Below, in pieces: positions 23,589-34,846 of a DNA stretch of 64,000 nucleotides (the stretch's first letter is position 1; the number at the start of each line of letters is the position of its first letter). The DNA is from Ignelater luminosus. Lineage: Eukaryota; Arthropoda; Insecta; Coleoptera; Elateridae. The stretch covers positions 10,413 to 74,412 of the forward strand of contig VTPC01000009.1 in the NCBI GenBank assembly GCA_011009095.1, given 5' to 3'. Below the pieces are notes generated by a model. That model saw nothing but the letters and a program-made list of their open reading frames with translations, ran no database searches and had not been told where the DNA came from. A program made the translations under genes and the position numbers.

Positions 23589-24252
23589 TTTAGGACATCC
23601 GACAGATACAGGTAAATTTCAATTTTTTATTGGAAATTTGGAAAAGGAGGATTTCATACAAATATATACTGACGGATCTAGATTAGAAGATGGTAGCGCA
23701 GGCGCGGCATACGTTATATATAACGAAGATAGGGAAATTAAAAATGGGAAATTCAAATTAGGATCGGGGTGTTCCATCTTTCAATGCGAACTATTGGCTA
23801 TTAGAGAGGCATTAAAGTACATTAGGGAGAATAATTTGGCATTTAGGGAATGCACTTTAAATAGCGATAGCAGATCAGTATTATTAGCGTTACAGGGAAT
23901 TCGGCAAACAACTAGTTTACAGGTGGAAACGTGGACAATATATAGGGAAGTGTTAGATTCAGTAAGAATTAGATTTAGATGGATAAAAGCACATATAGGA
24001 GTGATAGGTAACGAAAGGGCAGACGAGTTAGCTAAGCAAGCAGCTGCAGAAGTAGGAATTAGAGAAATATTTAATGTTGCTCCTAGATCATTAGTTAAAA
24101 GTAGGATTAGGCAAAATTTAAAAGATATTTGGAATGATAGATAGAAAAAGGCAACTACAGGTAGATTAACACAAAAATTTATTCCCAACATAGAATTAAT
24201 GAGAAAAATTGGGAGATTAGACAAAGATGTAGTACAGCTGCTAACAGGACAT
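23589..24252 (+). pseudogene. LINE ORF2: RNase H domain
   Basis: After the frameshift the protein continues as a type I RNase H, which degrades the RNA strand of RNA:DNA hybrids. The catalytic residues are visible in order: aspartate in IYTDGSRLEDGSAGAAYVIY, glutamate in FQCELLAIREAL, aspartate in LNSDSRSVLLAL, and histidine and aspartate in WIKAHIGVIGNERADELAKQ. A TAG at 24142-24144 stands where the other copy has a serine codon. The reading continues as GRLTQKFIPNIELMRKIG and stops at the deletion junction at about 24252. The C-terminal CCHC motif is therefore lost in this copy. Confidence 0.88.
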
Positions 24253-24586
24253 GGGCTTCCAAGGGAGCGGGGCTTCTGGCAACAATGGAGCTAGACGCCC
24301 TGTCCATCGTTGGGCCGTCCGTCACGTAGATACGTCTCATTGCCGGATTCTGAGACGTTGGCTAGGTACCCTGCCGAAGCAGCAATCCCGGACCGCTCGG
24401 GTTAGCTAGCGAAAGACGAGCGAAAAATGTCGGGAGAGAGCAACCGGGAAAGAAGAAGAGACGACGCAAACGGCGGAGAGGTGAAGGTCGGTTGGTTGGA
24501 GGACTCGGGGGGAAGGAGCCGGAGCGTAAACAGGGGATTCTTAAAGACGTTCCTTTGAATTATCAAATAGGCAAAAAAGCAGTACG

Positions 24587-24603
24587 GTAGAGTGACCCTC
24601 TAC
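24587..24603 (+). other. LINE 3' UTR stem-loop 1
   Basis: GTAGAG (24587-24592), a 5-base loop and CTCTAC (24598-24603). The same hairpin is present at 46093-46109, and a diverged form (GTAGA/TCTAC) at 20511-20527. Confidence 0.65.
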
Positions 24604-24757
24604 GGCTTGGTGTGTCTTCTTTTATTAAATACGTAAAGATAGGGTCAGAGGGGAAAGGGGTTGGTGGGCTTATTTTTGACAAGCGGTTCCGGACTGCTTT
24701 GAGATGAACCAATTAATTGAGCACGTTTTATTCACAGCATGATTATTATATAGCATA

Positions 24758-24806
24758 GTAGAGAATGTAATGTCGACGAATTAACGTATGATGGAACGTT
24801 CTCTAC
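24758..24806 (+). other. LINE 3' UTR stem-loop 2, with covariation
   Basis: GTAGAGAATG (24758-24767) pairs with CGTTCTCTAC (24797-24806). The same stem occurs at 46264-46273/46303-46312. In the older copy it is GTAGAGAGCGT (20674-20684) with ACGCTCTCTGC (20701-20711): an A-T pair has become G-C with both strands changed, and a T.G pair has become C-G. A role in recognition of the RNA by the element's RT is inferred from the position near the 3' end. Confidence 0.65.
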
Positions 24807-24857
24807 GATGTATTGCGATATCCTAATCGGATTTCGTGTATTTTCCAAATTTACATG

Positions 24858-27800
24858 CTAGTATTTACGAAACTTTTTGACCGATGCATTAGTAAACACT
24901 AGAAGCTTCAACTGATAAATGTGCAGAATCTATAAAATCGAAATGTGTGGTTTTATTCGTCCTTGGTGTTCTATGTCTACGTAACGTTTTTACGTGTAAC
25001 GTTATAGAGCTGGTGAAACTTACGCGTAGTAGTTGAATATAAATCGTCCTCAGAGTCTACAATAAGTATGTAGGAAGAAGATTGTATGTTGTTGAGGTAT
25101 GGGCCACTTGGCAACGCAACACCCAAGTTCTCGGTAAATTTACATTTATGTTTGTCTCAAATATGTGGCAACAGAAACAGATTTATTACGATGTTGTGTT
25201 TACAAAGTGAGAAACGGCACGTAAATTAAAATTTTGTGTTCTAATGCATAGTATTAACTACGAAATATGTGATAGACAATGTGACAATTATATTAAACTG
25301 AAGTTCGATTTTAATAAAACTAGAATCTTTTAATTTACAAATCTCAACATTTACTAGGTGTAACAAAACCGATCTAACATTAAGAAGCAAGTAAATAAGG
25401 GATTGACGAAAATGATTACTTGGTATTATGTGTTTAGTCTGATTACCAGAAGAAAAGGTTTGTTTACGAGCAACAAACCGTTAGAGCTCTATAGAAAACA
25501 GAGAACGGAGGGTCAGATATTGGAAAATTCACGTTAAGCAAACGAAGTAGAATATGAGGGCAAAGTAATCACAAAGTGAGGTGCTTTAAAAATCAATGTT
25601 GGTTGGTAATCAGAATCGCTGTTATTTACATTGACAAACTAATAAATTAACATTTTAATCTTTTTGTGTTCACGTCGTGGTGTTTGTTTATTGGCTTAAA
25701 ATAATAAAGAAGAATGGTCTTTCGTTTTTTATCTTTTTTTCTAAACATTTAAATAAACAGAAAGAACCCAAAATAATACTCCGTTAAGATAATTTGTGGA
25801 GATTATTCTTTTATTGGTGAACCTTCTGTGTATTGTCAATTAGGCATAAAATTGAAATGCAAATCGTTGAATACGTTAATTACTGCTTAATTGAATCCTA
25901 ATCAATGAATTTCACTCTTTTAAAGACATTAAATTCTTTTAATAGACTCAAGTTTTTTTATGATCCTAATTGGGGTAATATGATGATTACTTGTTAGGAT
26001 GAGTGGTAAACTTCAGCTGGGCTGTGGATTCCTAGTGTTCAGATACTTAATAACACAGCAGTCCGTTTACATAAAAACTACTTAAGAAACCTACAAATAA
26101 TAACGAGAATTCACAAAAAATACTGCTAGAAAAAATTTAAATAAAACTCATCAAAGCTACAATTTCGCTTTCGACAATTGAAAGCTTAATTTCTATGTCT
26201 TATCGAATTGTACAAGACCGCCTCGATTTCCAGGTCAAATTCGTTTTAGCAGTACAACATCCAATGAAAGTTTGAAGTAGAAAATCTAAATAGAGGCAAT
26301 CCCAAATGACATTTTTTACAAAGAGGAAAAACCCTTTGCAAAGTATAGACAAGTATTGATTTATTCACGAGATTTATTAGTTTTCGAACACAAAGCTGAT
26401 AAAACATATTACAATCGTGCAACCACTATTAGTTACTCCTATTAAAGTTAATTGAGAAAATAACTAAATAAAAAAATAAAAATAACAGGTAATTCTGTGT
26501 TTAATAATTATTAACAAATATAATCAAAAGCTGAACGTCACATTTTTCAGTCATGTTTTAGAATTCCTTGATAAGAATGTAGCGCTTCAATTTGTTCAGA
26601 AGCTTTGTGCATTCACACAAAAGGATTTTCTTATATAGGGGCGTGCAAGTGCATCTTTAAAATCACATACCACATGTAGATGTAGCAGCATACAGAACGG
26701 AGGCTTTACTTTAAAAGGGTGACTAAATCTCGAGCGACGACACTCGAACCGTTTTCTGCAAGATTTGGTCAGAATTGCAGCCCTCCTTTGTCTGCGTATT
26801 TTCACGCTGCATGATGTCTCAGAATCACTTATCCCGTTTCTAATCCATTTACCACCAATACTGGAAAAGCGAGACAGGTGGATATGGTGAAGCAAATCCT
26901 CCATTTACATTTATCTTTGAGAGAGAACGGAAAATAAAAAAGTGTAGATGGACGAAAAATTACTGCTTTTAAATTTTTATTCTGTTGGCTGAGCATTTTC
27001 TAACTTACATTCTCCAGTTAGGACGCTTGCCAAGATGACCCCTAATATCTCAATTTAAACGAGAAAATATTCGGTTGCGAGCTGTGCAATCGTTCGAATT
27101 AAACTTCTACACGAATCACGTTCAAAACAAATCCCTGAAATCAAACTTTTATAACTCTTGGACTTTATAAATAAAATTCATTGTTCAATTTAAATTCATG
27201 AATAAGTGTTCACATTATTGACCAAGAAAAAGGAATCGGGACAGATTTTAAAAAATGAAACTTCAAAAACCTTACGATTATAACAAAAGAAATCTTAGCG
27301 TTCTCCTTCTTTTTCTTCTTCTTTTCTTTTGTTTACTTCAGATACTTTTAAAATAAATTAGTAAGAATTCATAGCCATTAGCCATCTTTACAATTAAAAT
27401 ACATTCACGTCTCATACATTTTTTGTATTTAACAAAAAACGTGAAAGGCAATTCCAGGAGTAAAAACTTAAAACATCGAAGCTTAAAATCAAGATATCTA
27501 TAGCATGAAATCCTGATACCTACATATAGTGTATAATGATTCGTGATTAAAAGATTCGGTGAGAAAGAGAGACAGTAAACTCTAACAAAAAATAAACAGA
27601 AACAGGCGATCACAGAAATGTGCCAAAAAGGTTTACGAGGTTCTGGGGGCTGATTCAAACTCAGTTTTATATTCTTTTGAAAAGTAAAAGCTTCAAAACA
27701 ATATTTAAGTATGAAATACTACTTCGTAAAAGCAACATAAAAGAGAATGTAAACAATATAGCTAGAAATTTAAATAAATGGATAACATCAATAGACTCTG

Positions 27801-28292
27801 CTATTATTCAGTGAGCTAGATTCGGTGACATATTTAAACAGTACTTGGCAACTCTATTTTAGAAAAGTCTAGAAATTTCTTTTCCAGTCCTGAACTGTCT
27901 GGTTTGGTAGATCTATAGATTAAAATTGTAAACTTTAAATAATTTGCGTCCAACTCCATATATAAATTTATTAAAATTTGTTTTCTACTACTGCATCGAT
28001 AGATAAGATGGAAAGAATGTGTCTGCAATATGAGTGATTTACGAGTTCATGAACTTGAATTGTAGCTGAAAGATTATTTTTATACTTTGCTAAGGTTATG
28101 CTTTTTGAAATTTATTTTGCCGAATTTAAGTCAATACAATTCTAGTAAATATAAGTTGATTGCAGTCTTTAAATTGCTTTGAAGTAGAAACTTTGTAATC
28201 AGATTGCAGTTATTATTATAAACTAGTATTTCCTAATAATCTAATAGAAATGTGTCTTTTTAAGATTTACACCAATCTAATCCAACCCAAGG
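24858..28292. other. AT-rich intergenic DNA, no recognisable gene
   Basis: A 102-codon minus-strand frame at 26596-26904 and frames at 27338-28028 show no domain that I recognise. Nothing else stands out in this 3.4 kb. Confidence 0.5.
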
Positions 28293-29954
28293 TAAAAATA
28301 TATCAAAGATAAAGATAAAACAAAGTTAAATAATCTTAGTCAACCATTGAAAAGAGAAATAAAACTGCTAAAAAATGACACTATTAACACATATCTGAAA
28401 GAACTTACCAACGATGGTTGTACAGACTATTCTCTTTGGAAAGCAACAAAGAGATTAAAAAGACCGATCCTGCAAATCCCGCCACTAAGAATGGGAAATG
28501 GAAAGTGGGCACGGAGTAATCAACAAAAAGCAGAATTGTTTGGAAATCATCTAGAAAAAATCTTTCAAGACAGCGAAGAATTAGCAGAAGAATTAACAAC
28601 AGAAAATTCAATACAAGAGAAAGAAAGTATACGACTCACCTCTCCAAAAGAAATAATCAATGAAATTAAAAATAATATCAATCCAAAAAAATCTCCAGGG
28701 TTCTATTTAATAACTGGGGAAATACTCAGAAATCTGCCTAAGAAAGCCATAGTAAAATTAACAAACTTAATAAATGCATCCTTCAGACTGCGATATGTGC
28801 CAAGTTTGTGGAAAATCGCGGAAGTGATTATGATACCAAAACCTGGCAAGCAACCACACGATGTGACATCTTACAGGCCTATTTCCTTATTACCAGTAAT
28901 TTCAAAATTATTTGAAAAATTACTACTCAAAAGGTTGAAACCTGTTATTGAGAGACAAAAATTAATACCAACACATCAATTTGGATTCAGAAACAAGCAT
29001 TCCACGATTGACCAAATCCACAGAATAACAAGTATTATTGAGAAGAGCCTCCAAGAAAAAAAAGTTTGTTCTACAGTCTTTTTGGATGTGGCCCAGGCAT
29101 TTGACAAAGTTTGGCACAAAGGGCTAATACACAAGTTAAACTCATATTTCCCAGAACAGTACGTAGAAATATTACATTCATATATATCCGATAGATTCTT
29201 CAAAATAAAGCAGGAAGATGCCTATTCTGAACTGAAAGAAATTCAAACGCGAGTGCCACAAGGAAGTGTCCTAGGTCCGGTTCTATACCTGCTATATACT
29301 TGTGACATTTCACAACCAGAAAATAACACAATAGCCACATTTGCGGATGACACTGCTATAATGGCAATTGGAAATAATAATGAAGAATCAACTGAAAAAC
29401 TACAAACCGCTATTCAAGAAATACAGAAATGGACAAAAACATGGAAAATCAAGCTGAATGAAAGTAAGTCAGTACATGTAGATGTTACAAACAAAAAAAT
29501 AGAACCAATACCAGTAAACATTAATGGTCAACAAATACCCTACTCAAACCAAGCTAAGTATCTGGGCATGACCCTAGACGCAAAACTGCGATGGAAGCCT
29601 CATGTCAAAAAGAAAAAAGAAGAGCTAAACCTAAAATACAGAAAAATGTACTGGCTGATTGGTAGGAATTCCACTCTGTCTCTGCATAATAAAATTTTGT
29701 TATACAAACAAATACTTAGACCAGTTTGGACTTACGGAATTCAGCTCTGGGGCTGTACCAAACAAAGTAATAAAACAATTATACAACGAGTCCAAAATAA
29801 AGTATTGAGAAGTATGGTAAATGCACCTTGGTACTCTAGAAACAGCGACCTCCATCGAGACCTGGAAATGGAGACTGTGGATGAAATTATCACAAGATGT
29901 GCCAGACAACATGAAGAAAGACTTCATCAGCACGTGAATGTTGAAGCCATCTAG
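28293..29954 (+). CDS. Jockey-like reverse transcriptase, N-terminus missing, frame open
   Basis: An uninterrupted frame of over 535 codons ends in TAG at 29952-29954. It lacks the endonuclease and has no authentic start. In order it shows the linker (KLNNLSQPLKREIKLLKND), the RT entry NPKKSPGFYLITGEIL, VTSYRPISLLPVISKLFEKL, HQFGFRNKHSTIDQIHRI, motif A VFLDVAQAFDKVWHKGL, RVPQGSVLGPVLYLLYT, the catalytic TFADDTAIMA with both aspartates, KYLGMTLDAKLRWKPHV, and the thumb with RPVWTYGIQLWG. These are the hallmarks of the Jockey clade, which has no RNase H. The open frame suggests fairly recent insertion or simple luck; without an endonuclease and 5' region it is unlikely to move itself. Confidence 0.9.
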
Positions 29955-30100
29955 CTCCTTGACAACACGCAACTAGTGAGAAGGCTCAAAAAACTTAAAC
30001 CTTTTGAGCTAATTTGAATTAGTGTTAGAGTCAGTGAAAAGCAGAGAATGGTGCGGTAGTGTACACGTCAGGTGTAGTGTACTTAGTTAAAAGACAGCTG
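28293..30100 (+). mobile_element. 5'-truncated Jockey-group LINE
   Basis: The element begins inside the ORF2 linker near 28293, where the reading frame closes upstream, and carries a complete RT region plus a 3' UTR that fades out near 30100. No target duplication or poly(A) tail could be defined, so the right boundary is approximate. Confidence 0.8.
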
Positions 30101-32060
30101 AACATTAAGGACACTGATGAGTATACCTTACTTTAAGTTTTTCCAAATAGTAAGCTAGGTTAGAATAAAATTGCTCATTGGTCATAATTGACCAGATTGT
30201 AATACTAAAACAACAAAAAACAAAAGATGTTGGCTGTATGTAGTAAGCCACAGACGCAAAAATGAAGGTCAAGTGGAAAGATGCCATGTGACCTACTTAA
30301 ACCCATCAGATGTCACCACAATGTCTTTGCTTCTACAGTGATAAAAAATCAAAACCTTCATTCTTTTCAGAAACAGGCAGACAGAATATAATGCCTGAAG
30401 GCGACCCACCAGAAAACGCATAGGGTCAGGAAATTGATAGAGAGGGTAGTTAACTTCCAGGAATATGGAACGAGAGGACAGGTTGTAACGGGTAAAACCT
30501 AGAGGCCTTATGCCTGTTCCGATCAAAGAAACCTTGCCAAAAAATAAAATTCATTAAACTAAGAATTCCTTATTCCCATAAATAACCAGTGGACCAACGA
30601 TCATCACCAAAGGCTTGAGCAGCAGAAAATCTTAACGGCAACTCGCGAAATCTTAGCGATGAATAGACGGTCGGAAAACCCACCATATCTTCTGGAGGTA
30701 ACACGGATATCGACGAAGATTTCTCTTCTTATTAATCGCAGCACCTCATTCAAGTTTCAGAGTATCAATGAATTATTATTTAAAGTTTCTTACAAAATCA
30801 AACAGTGTCTAGTGTTAACACATAAATCCTTTCAACCTGCGAAGAACGTTAATTAAAGTTCCAAACGAAGAATTCGAAGTTCTGAAATATCAATATACAG
30901 TTAACCGTCCTAATTCACAAACACTAGGGAAGTTGTTGCAACGTTTCGACACTCAGCCGACTCACATGGGTCGAGAATTTCCACAACAATTGAGGAAAAA
31001 AAGCTAACGCAAACTTTCCAGCTCTACCCAAACACGAGTGATGCTTAAAATTCCCAAAACCTCCCTCAAAATAATTTTTAATGAAAACAGAACTGTTTGG
31101 TAAAACACACAATATAGGTTTGTGATGCAAAATTCAAACAACAACCCCACGGGCACTTCGTTTCTCGTTGAAAAGTTTTATGCTTTTCCCCGCCAAAATC
31201 GAGCGCATCTCTCTACGCAACTCCGACTTGGAACTTAAGCCCCGCCTCCAGACGTGTTAAACAACCGGACGGAAGCCGGTAATAAACAGCAAGACATGTA
31301 CAGATAGTACACCACGAACTACCCCTCTGTAAAACAGGATAAAATCCAGACTGTTCGTCGCGCCGAACTCGCGCTGTCAGAGCCAGAACAACACGTGCAC
31401 ATGAAATAAATATCAGCCCAACAGAATTAAATAAAAGGAAGAATTTCAACAAAGAAAGATAATCTTTGCAATAAGAAAAGATTTTAGAAATGCCTTTTAA
31501 AACACAAAACTCATCCAATATTTATAAATAAAGCCGAGAAATACCCAAAAAATAACATTACAAGGTCAGGGTTCCAGAGCTTCGATTCATGAGTTCATTG
31601 TAAAACGATCCACCCTTAATATCTCGTAAGCAAATGAAGATATCAAAGTTATTGCATTAGAATGTATAATTGACTCAATCATAGAGGTCACTGAGTTCTC
31701 TCTCGCACACATCACCTCAAGATCTTAAATGGCACCTCACCACTTGTGGTATGCATTTACTAAGGGAAAACCAATAGCAATCTTTTGGCGAAAAGGTCTC
31801 GTTTTAGTGATTAGTTTTAACCGCGTTAACCAAGTGAATAGACGCATTCTGTTTGTTTTGGTGCTTATTTCGTGTATGAAACAGACGAACGTGAATATTT
31901 CTAACTGAATAATTTAAATTGAACTGTCAATAAAAAGTTAAAACATAAGACAAAGAACAACAGAAAATGGGCAATCTTTTAAAAGTAATACCTAACCTAA
32001 GAATTTATTAATATTCGACTTCAAATACGTATAGTGAGTGGCACTTGTTTTTTTATTTAG
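30101..32060. other. intergenic DNA, no recognisable gene
   Basis: A short GC-richer island at about 31141-31420 stands out by composition but has no recognised motif. Frames at 30105-30526, 30659-30856, 30924-31130 and 31213-31518 match nothing I know. Confidence 0.45.
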
Positions 32061-32136
32061 AATTAACACTGGAACAATTGAATTAACCACCATGATTCAA
32101 AGTTACTATAGAGAACATCTAAGTATAACAACAAAG
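32061..32136 (+). CDS. possible coding exon A of an unknown gene
   Basis: A pyrimidine-rich acceptor (GTTTTTTTATTTAG) ends at 32060, and a near-perfect donor AAAG|GTAAGT follows at 32136/32137. The segment is open throughout in the frame of ATG 32092, which has a good initiation context (ACCACCATG). It reads MIQSYYREHLSITTK from that ATG. Whether this is a first or internal exon is unclear. It ends in phase 0. I do not recognise the protein. The evidence is splice-site quality and phase only. Confidence 0.25.
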
Positions 32137-32707
32137 GTAAGTCATTCTTTACCCAAATTATCGTATCTCAATTGTTTTAATATGTACTTTAGATGAAAAA
32201 CAAGTGCAACTTTGCATGTTTTGCATTTTATAAGGTGAATCAAACTAGTAATGTGAGTTGCTACGTTTAGATATTGTTTTCAAGAATTGCTTTATTTCGT
32301 GTTGTTTTTTCGCTTTTGCTTTTACCTTCTATTGACAGTTCATTTTACAGTAATTAATTGAAAATGCCTATATTCATTTGTTTTGTATCCAAAATATGCA
32401 AAAATGCATTCATTTATCTAACTAACGCGATTTAAATTCTTAACTAAAACGGGACGTTTTGTGTTATAACTTTCGATCAAGAGATTGTTATTGTTATTCC
32501 CTTTCTAAGGATGAAGTGGGATGCCGTTAAGATTTTAAGGTTGTATGTGCGAGAGCAAGCACAGAGACCTCTATGAACAAGTTAATTATGTTTTCTAATT
32601 CCATAAATAGATTCACGTATTTTTTCTTATTTCGATTTCTTCACTTCTTTACCAGATACTAAAAGGTGGCTAGTTTTAAAATAAACACATCGTATGTTTT
32701 CTTGCAG

Positions 32708-32764
32708 ATTTATTTTACTTACTATCTCTTTATGTCACTGTGGATTGTCAACAAACTCCGAAAG
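32708..32764 (+). CDS. possible coding exon B of an unknown gene
   Basis: The acceptor TTTTCTTGCAG ends at 32707 and the donor AAAG|GTAATG follows 32764. The 57 bases are 19 whole codons, phase 0 on both sides and so compatible with exon A. They encode a hydrophobic, membrane-like stretch, IYFTYYLFMSLWIVNKLRK. If real, A and B would join into a small membrane protein. No homologue comes to mind. Confidence 0.25.
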
Positions 32765-32920
32765 GTAATGGTAAAAATGACAGCAGAAATTAAAAAAAAA
32801 GTAACAAAACAAAGTTCGTTGTGGTTATGGTTTTGTATTAGTTGTGGAAACCACTAGCCGTATCCGATTGCTTTTTTTCCTAAGCACAGAGCTGGATTTC
32901 AAAATCCTTTCTTGTTGCAG

Positions 32921-32956
32921 TTGCTGACTTGTTCTCATTCTTACCCGATACTATAA
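32921..32956 (+). CDS. possible terminal exon C of an unknown gene
   Basis: The acceptor CCTTTCTTGTTGCAG ends at 32920. In the phase set by exon B the next codons read LLTCSHSYPIL and stop at TAA 32954-32956. This gives a short closing exon. An alternative frame here stays open to 33141, so even if the splice site is used the end is uncertain. Confidence 0.18.
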   Translation: MLTCSHSYPIL

Positions 32957-34846
32957 CATTCAGCACTAACGGTGAGCCTGCAAAGTATTTTTACTTGCCG
33001 CTGTCTTTCCACATTTTTTCTAATCCACTCTGCTGGCAAGTGCAACGTCCTGACCTTGGCTTGAGGAACAATTGCTTTTCCTATATTTTATGGCTATTGG
33101 TCAATCTTGGTAGACTAAAAAAATTGCGGCTGTTTGATTAATCATTCCATAACCGTCTGTATAAATATTTAGTCGTACTACATCTATCTCTAGTACGACG
33201 CGTTTGGTATACATAAAAACAACCCTCTTGTCTGCCAAAAGGGGCAACTAGTATACTCTTGATTCAGTTTTGAAATCTCTCTTTCCTTCCTTATACATCC
33301 AATTTTTCCCAGTTATTTCTAAAGACAATTTTTTTTGTTGTAATTTTGTATGCTTTCTTTCACCTTCTCATGTCTTTCTACTGTCCACGATTACTTGATG
33401 TGCAATTTTGTTGAATTTATTTTCGTAAATTTATTATTTTAATATCTGGTTTGTTCATTTTTTATAATAAATTATGAATTGTAAATTTTTTTAACTTTTT
33501 TTAATTTAAATTTACCCTTTGTTTCTATATAAAATCTTTTGAAATCGTAGTAACTTTTCTTTGTGGGGAAAGCTTTAATTAAGTATGTATTTCAACAATT
33601 TATTTATAATTTTTGCTTTTTAGCATAAAAATTTTAATTTCGTTTGATAATTTCTTAGAATTTCTAATCCAAATTAAAAAAGTAAAATAATGAGCGAAAA
33701 TCATCAATTACTCTGTTAAATTTAGTTTTATAGGCTCAAGTACTCTTATATTTCGAATTCAGTGCAAATGGTATCATTTTGGTTTATGTTTCCTTATGCG
33801 TTTGATTAATAAACAATCAGTTTGCCTAGGGTTTGTGTTTTTCCCAGATTAACAATTAAAACTAAAAACACTGGCGCTCAACTTCTATTTGGATACAATT
33901 GTTGATATTTTTATTTATTATTAGAATCATTTGGCAGACTTGTTAGTTATTTCTTTATGTGTACATCCTACTCTGACTTAAAGTTGTCTGACACCTGTGG
34001 CCCAAACGAAGTAAGTCTTTTCAAAGCCGAATTGTGATTCAAATAAGCATTGATTTTGTGTCATTTGAGTAAGTAACCTTTTAAGCCTGTTAAATCTTGT
34101 GGACATTTGTTTCTAAGTTTCTTACTAACTTACTTTACACTTTCATCTCCAGAAATCTTCTGTAACTAAATTTAAGTTTTTTGGGTAATTCATTTGTTCG
34201 AGATTATCATCTGGGAATACCAGGCTGTATTGAAGGCATTCGTTCTATTTAGAGATTAATAATAAATACAAGTTTCTTTTTGTTTGCATATCCATTGTAG
34301 ATATCTTGTCGATGAAACCGTATTGATTATCGGGTAGTTCCTTGTTCGTTTTCAAATAATACATCGATCCTTTTAACACCACCACCATCTTATTTAGTGT
34401 TTTCCAAAACTAGTGAGTTTATACCCTTACTTTCGTTTATAAGTCGCAGGCAATTTTAACTTTAACAAACTTTTGCCGCACTGTGAGCTCCTATGAAGTT
34501 TCGATATGTTAAGGATTAATTACATGATAATGATAAATTGATAACGTACATAAAACGTCAAAATGCTATACAAACATCAAAAACGTTGGTAACGAATTTT
34601 AATTAATTATCGGATGGACATAACATATTTGTTTGGAAATAACGCCCAAGGACAGAACGAGTTCTAGGGGTCCATAGCTTCCACACAACTTATATTAGTG
34701 ACCTGTAGAATTAGTACCTATGAATATTATACCAGAGTCGATTCAATTTGTGGAATTTATAACATTAAAAACTGGAGGTTACAAAGATTTTGGTTGCCTG
34801 TTTGACAATAAGGTCTGAAAAACATTCAATTTCCAGTAGGTCTGTC
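32957..34846. other. AT-rich intergenic DNA with one hairpin
   Basis: A perfect 9-bp inverted repeat, GTCGTACTA/TAGTACGAC, lies at 33172-33180 and 33191-33199 with a 10-base loop. Otherwise nothing is recognisable. Confidence 0.5.

Larger units (their letters stand above)
21588..24857 (+). mobile_element. R1/LOA-like LINE, copy with internal deletion
   Basis: ORF2 from the endonuclease-RT linker through RT and RNase H is followed by a 3' UTR ending near ATTTACATG at 24857, without poly(A). Compared with the copy at 43252-46367, sequence corresponding to 45291-45764 there is missing at about 24252, where both flanks share GGG. The two copies differ by roughly one to three bases per 60 in the lines compared by eye, so both are young relative to the other LINEs here. 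Confidence 0.88.

Noticed and set aside
26596-26904. 102-codon minus-strand frame
   Set aside because: No motif, no splice or promoter support, no recognised homologue. Length is not exceptional for chance in this much sequence.
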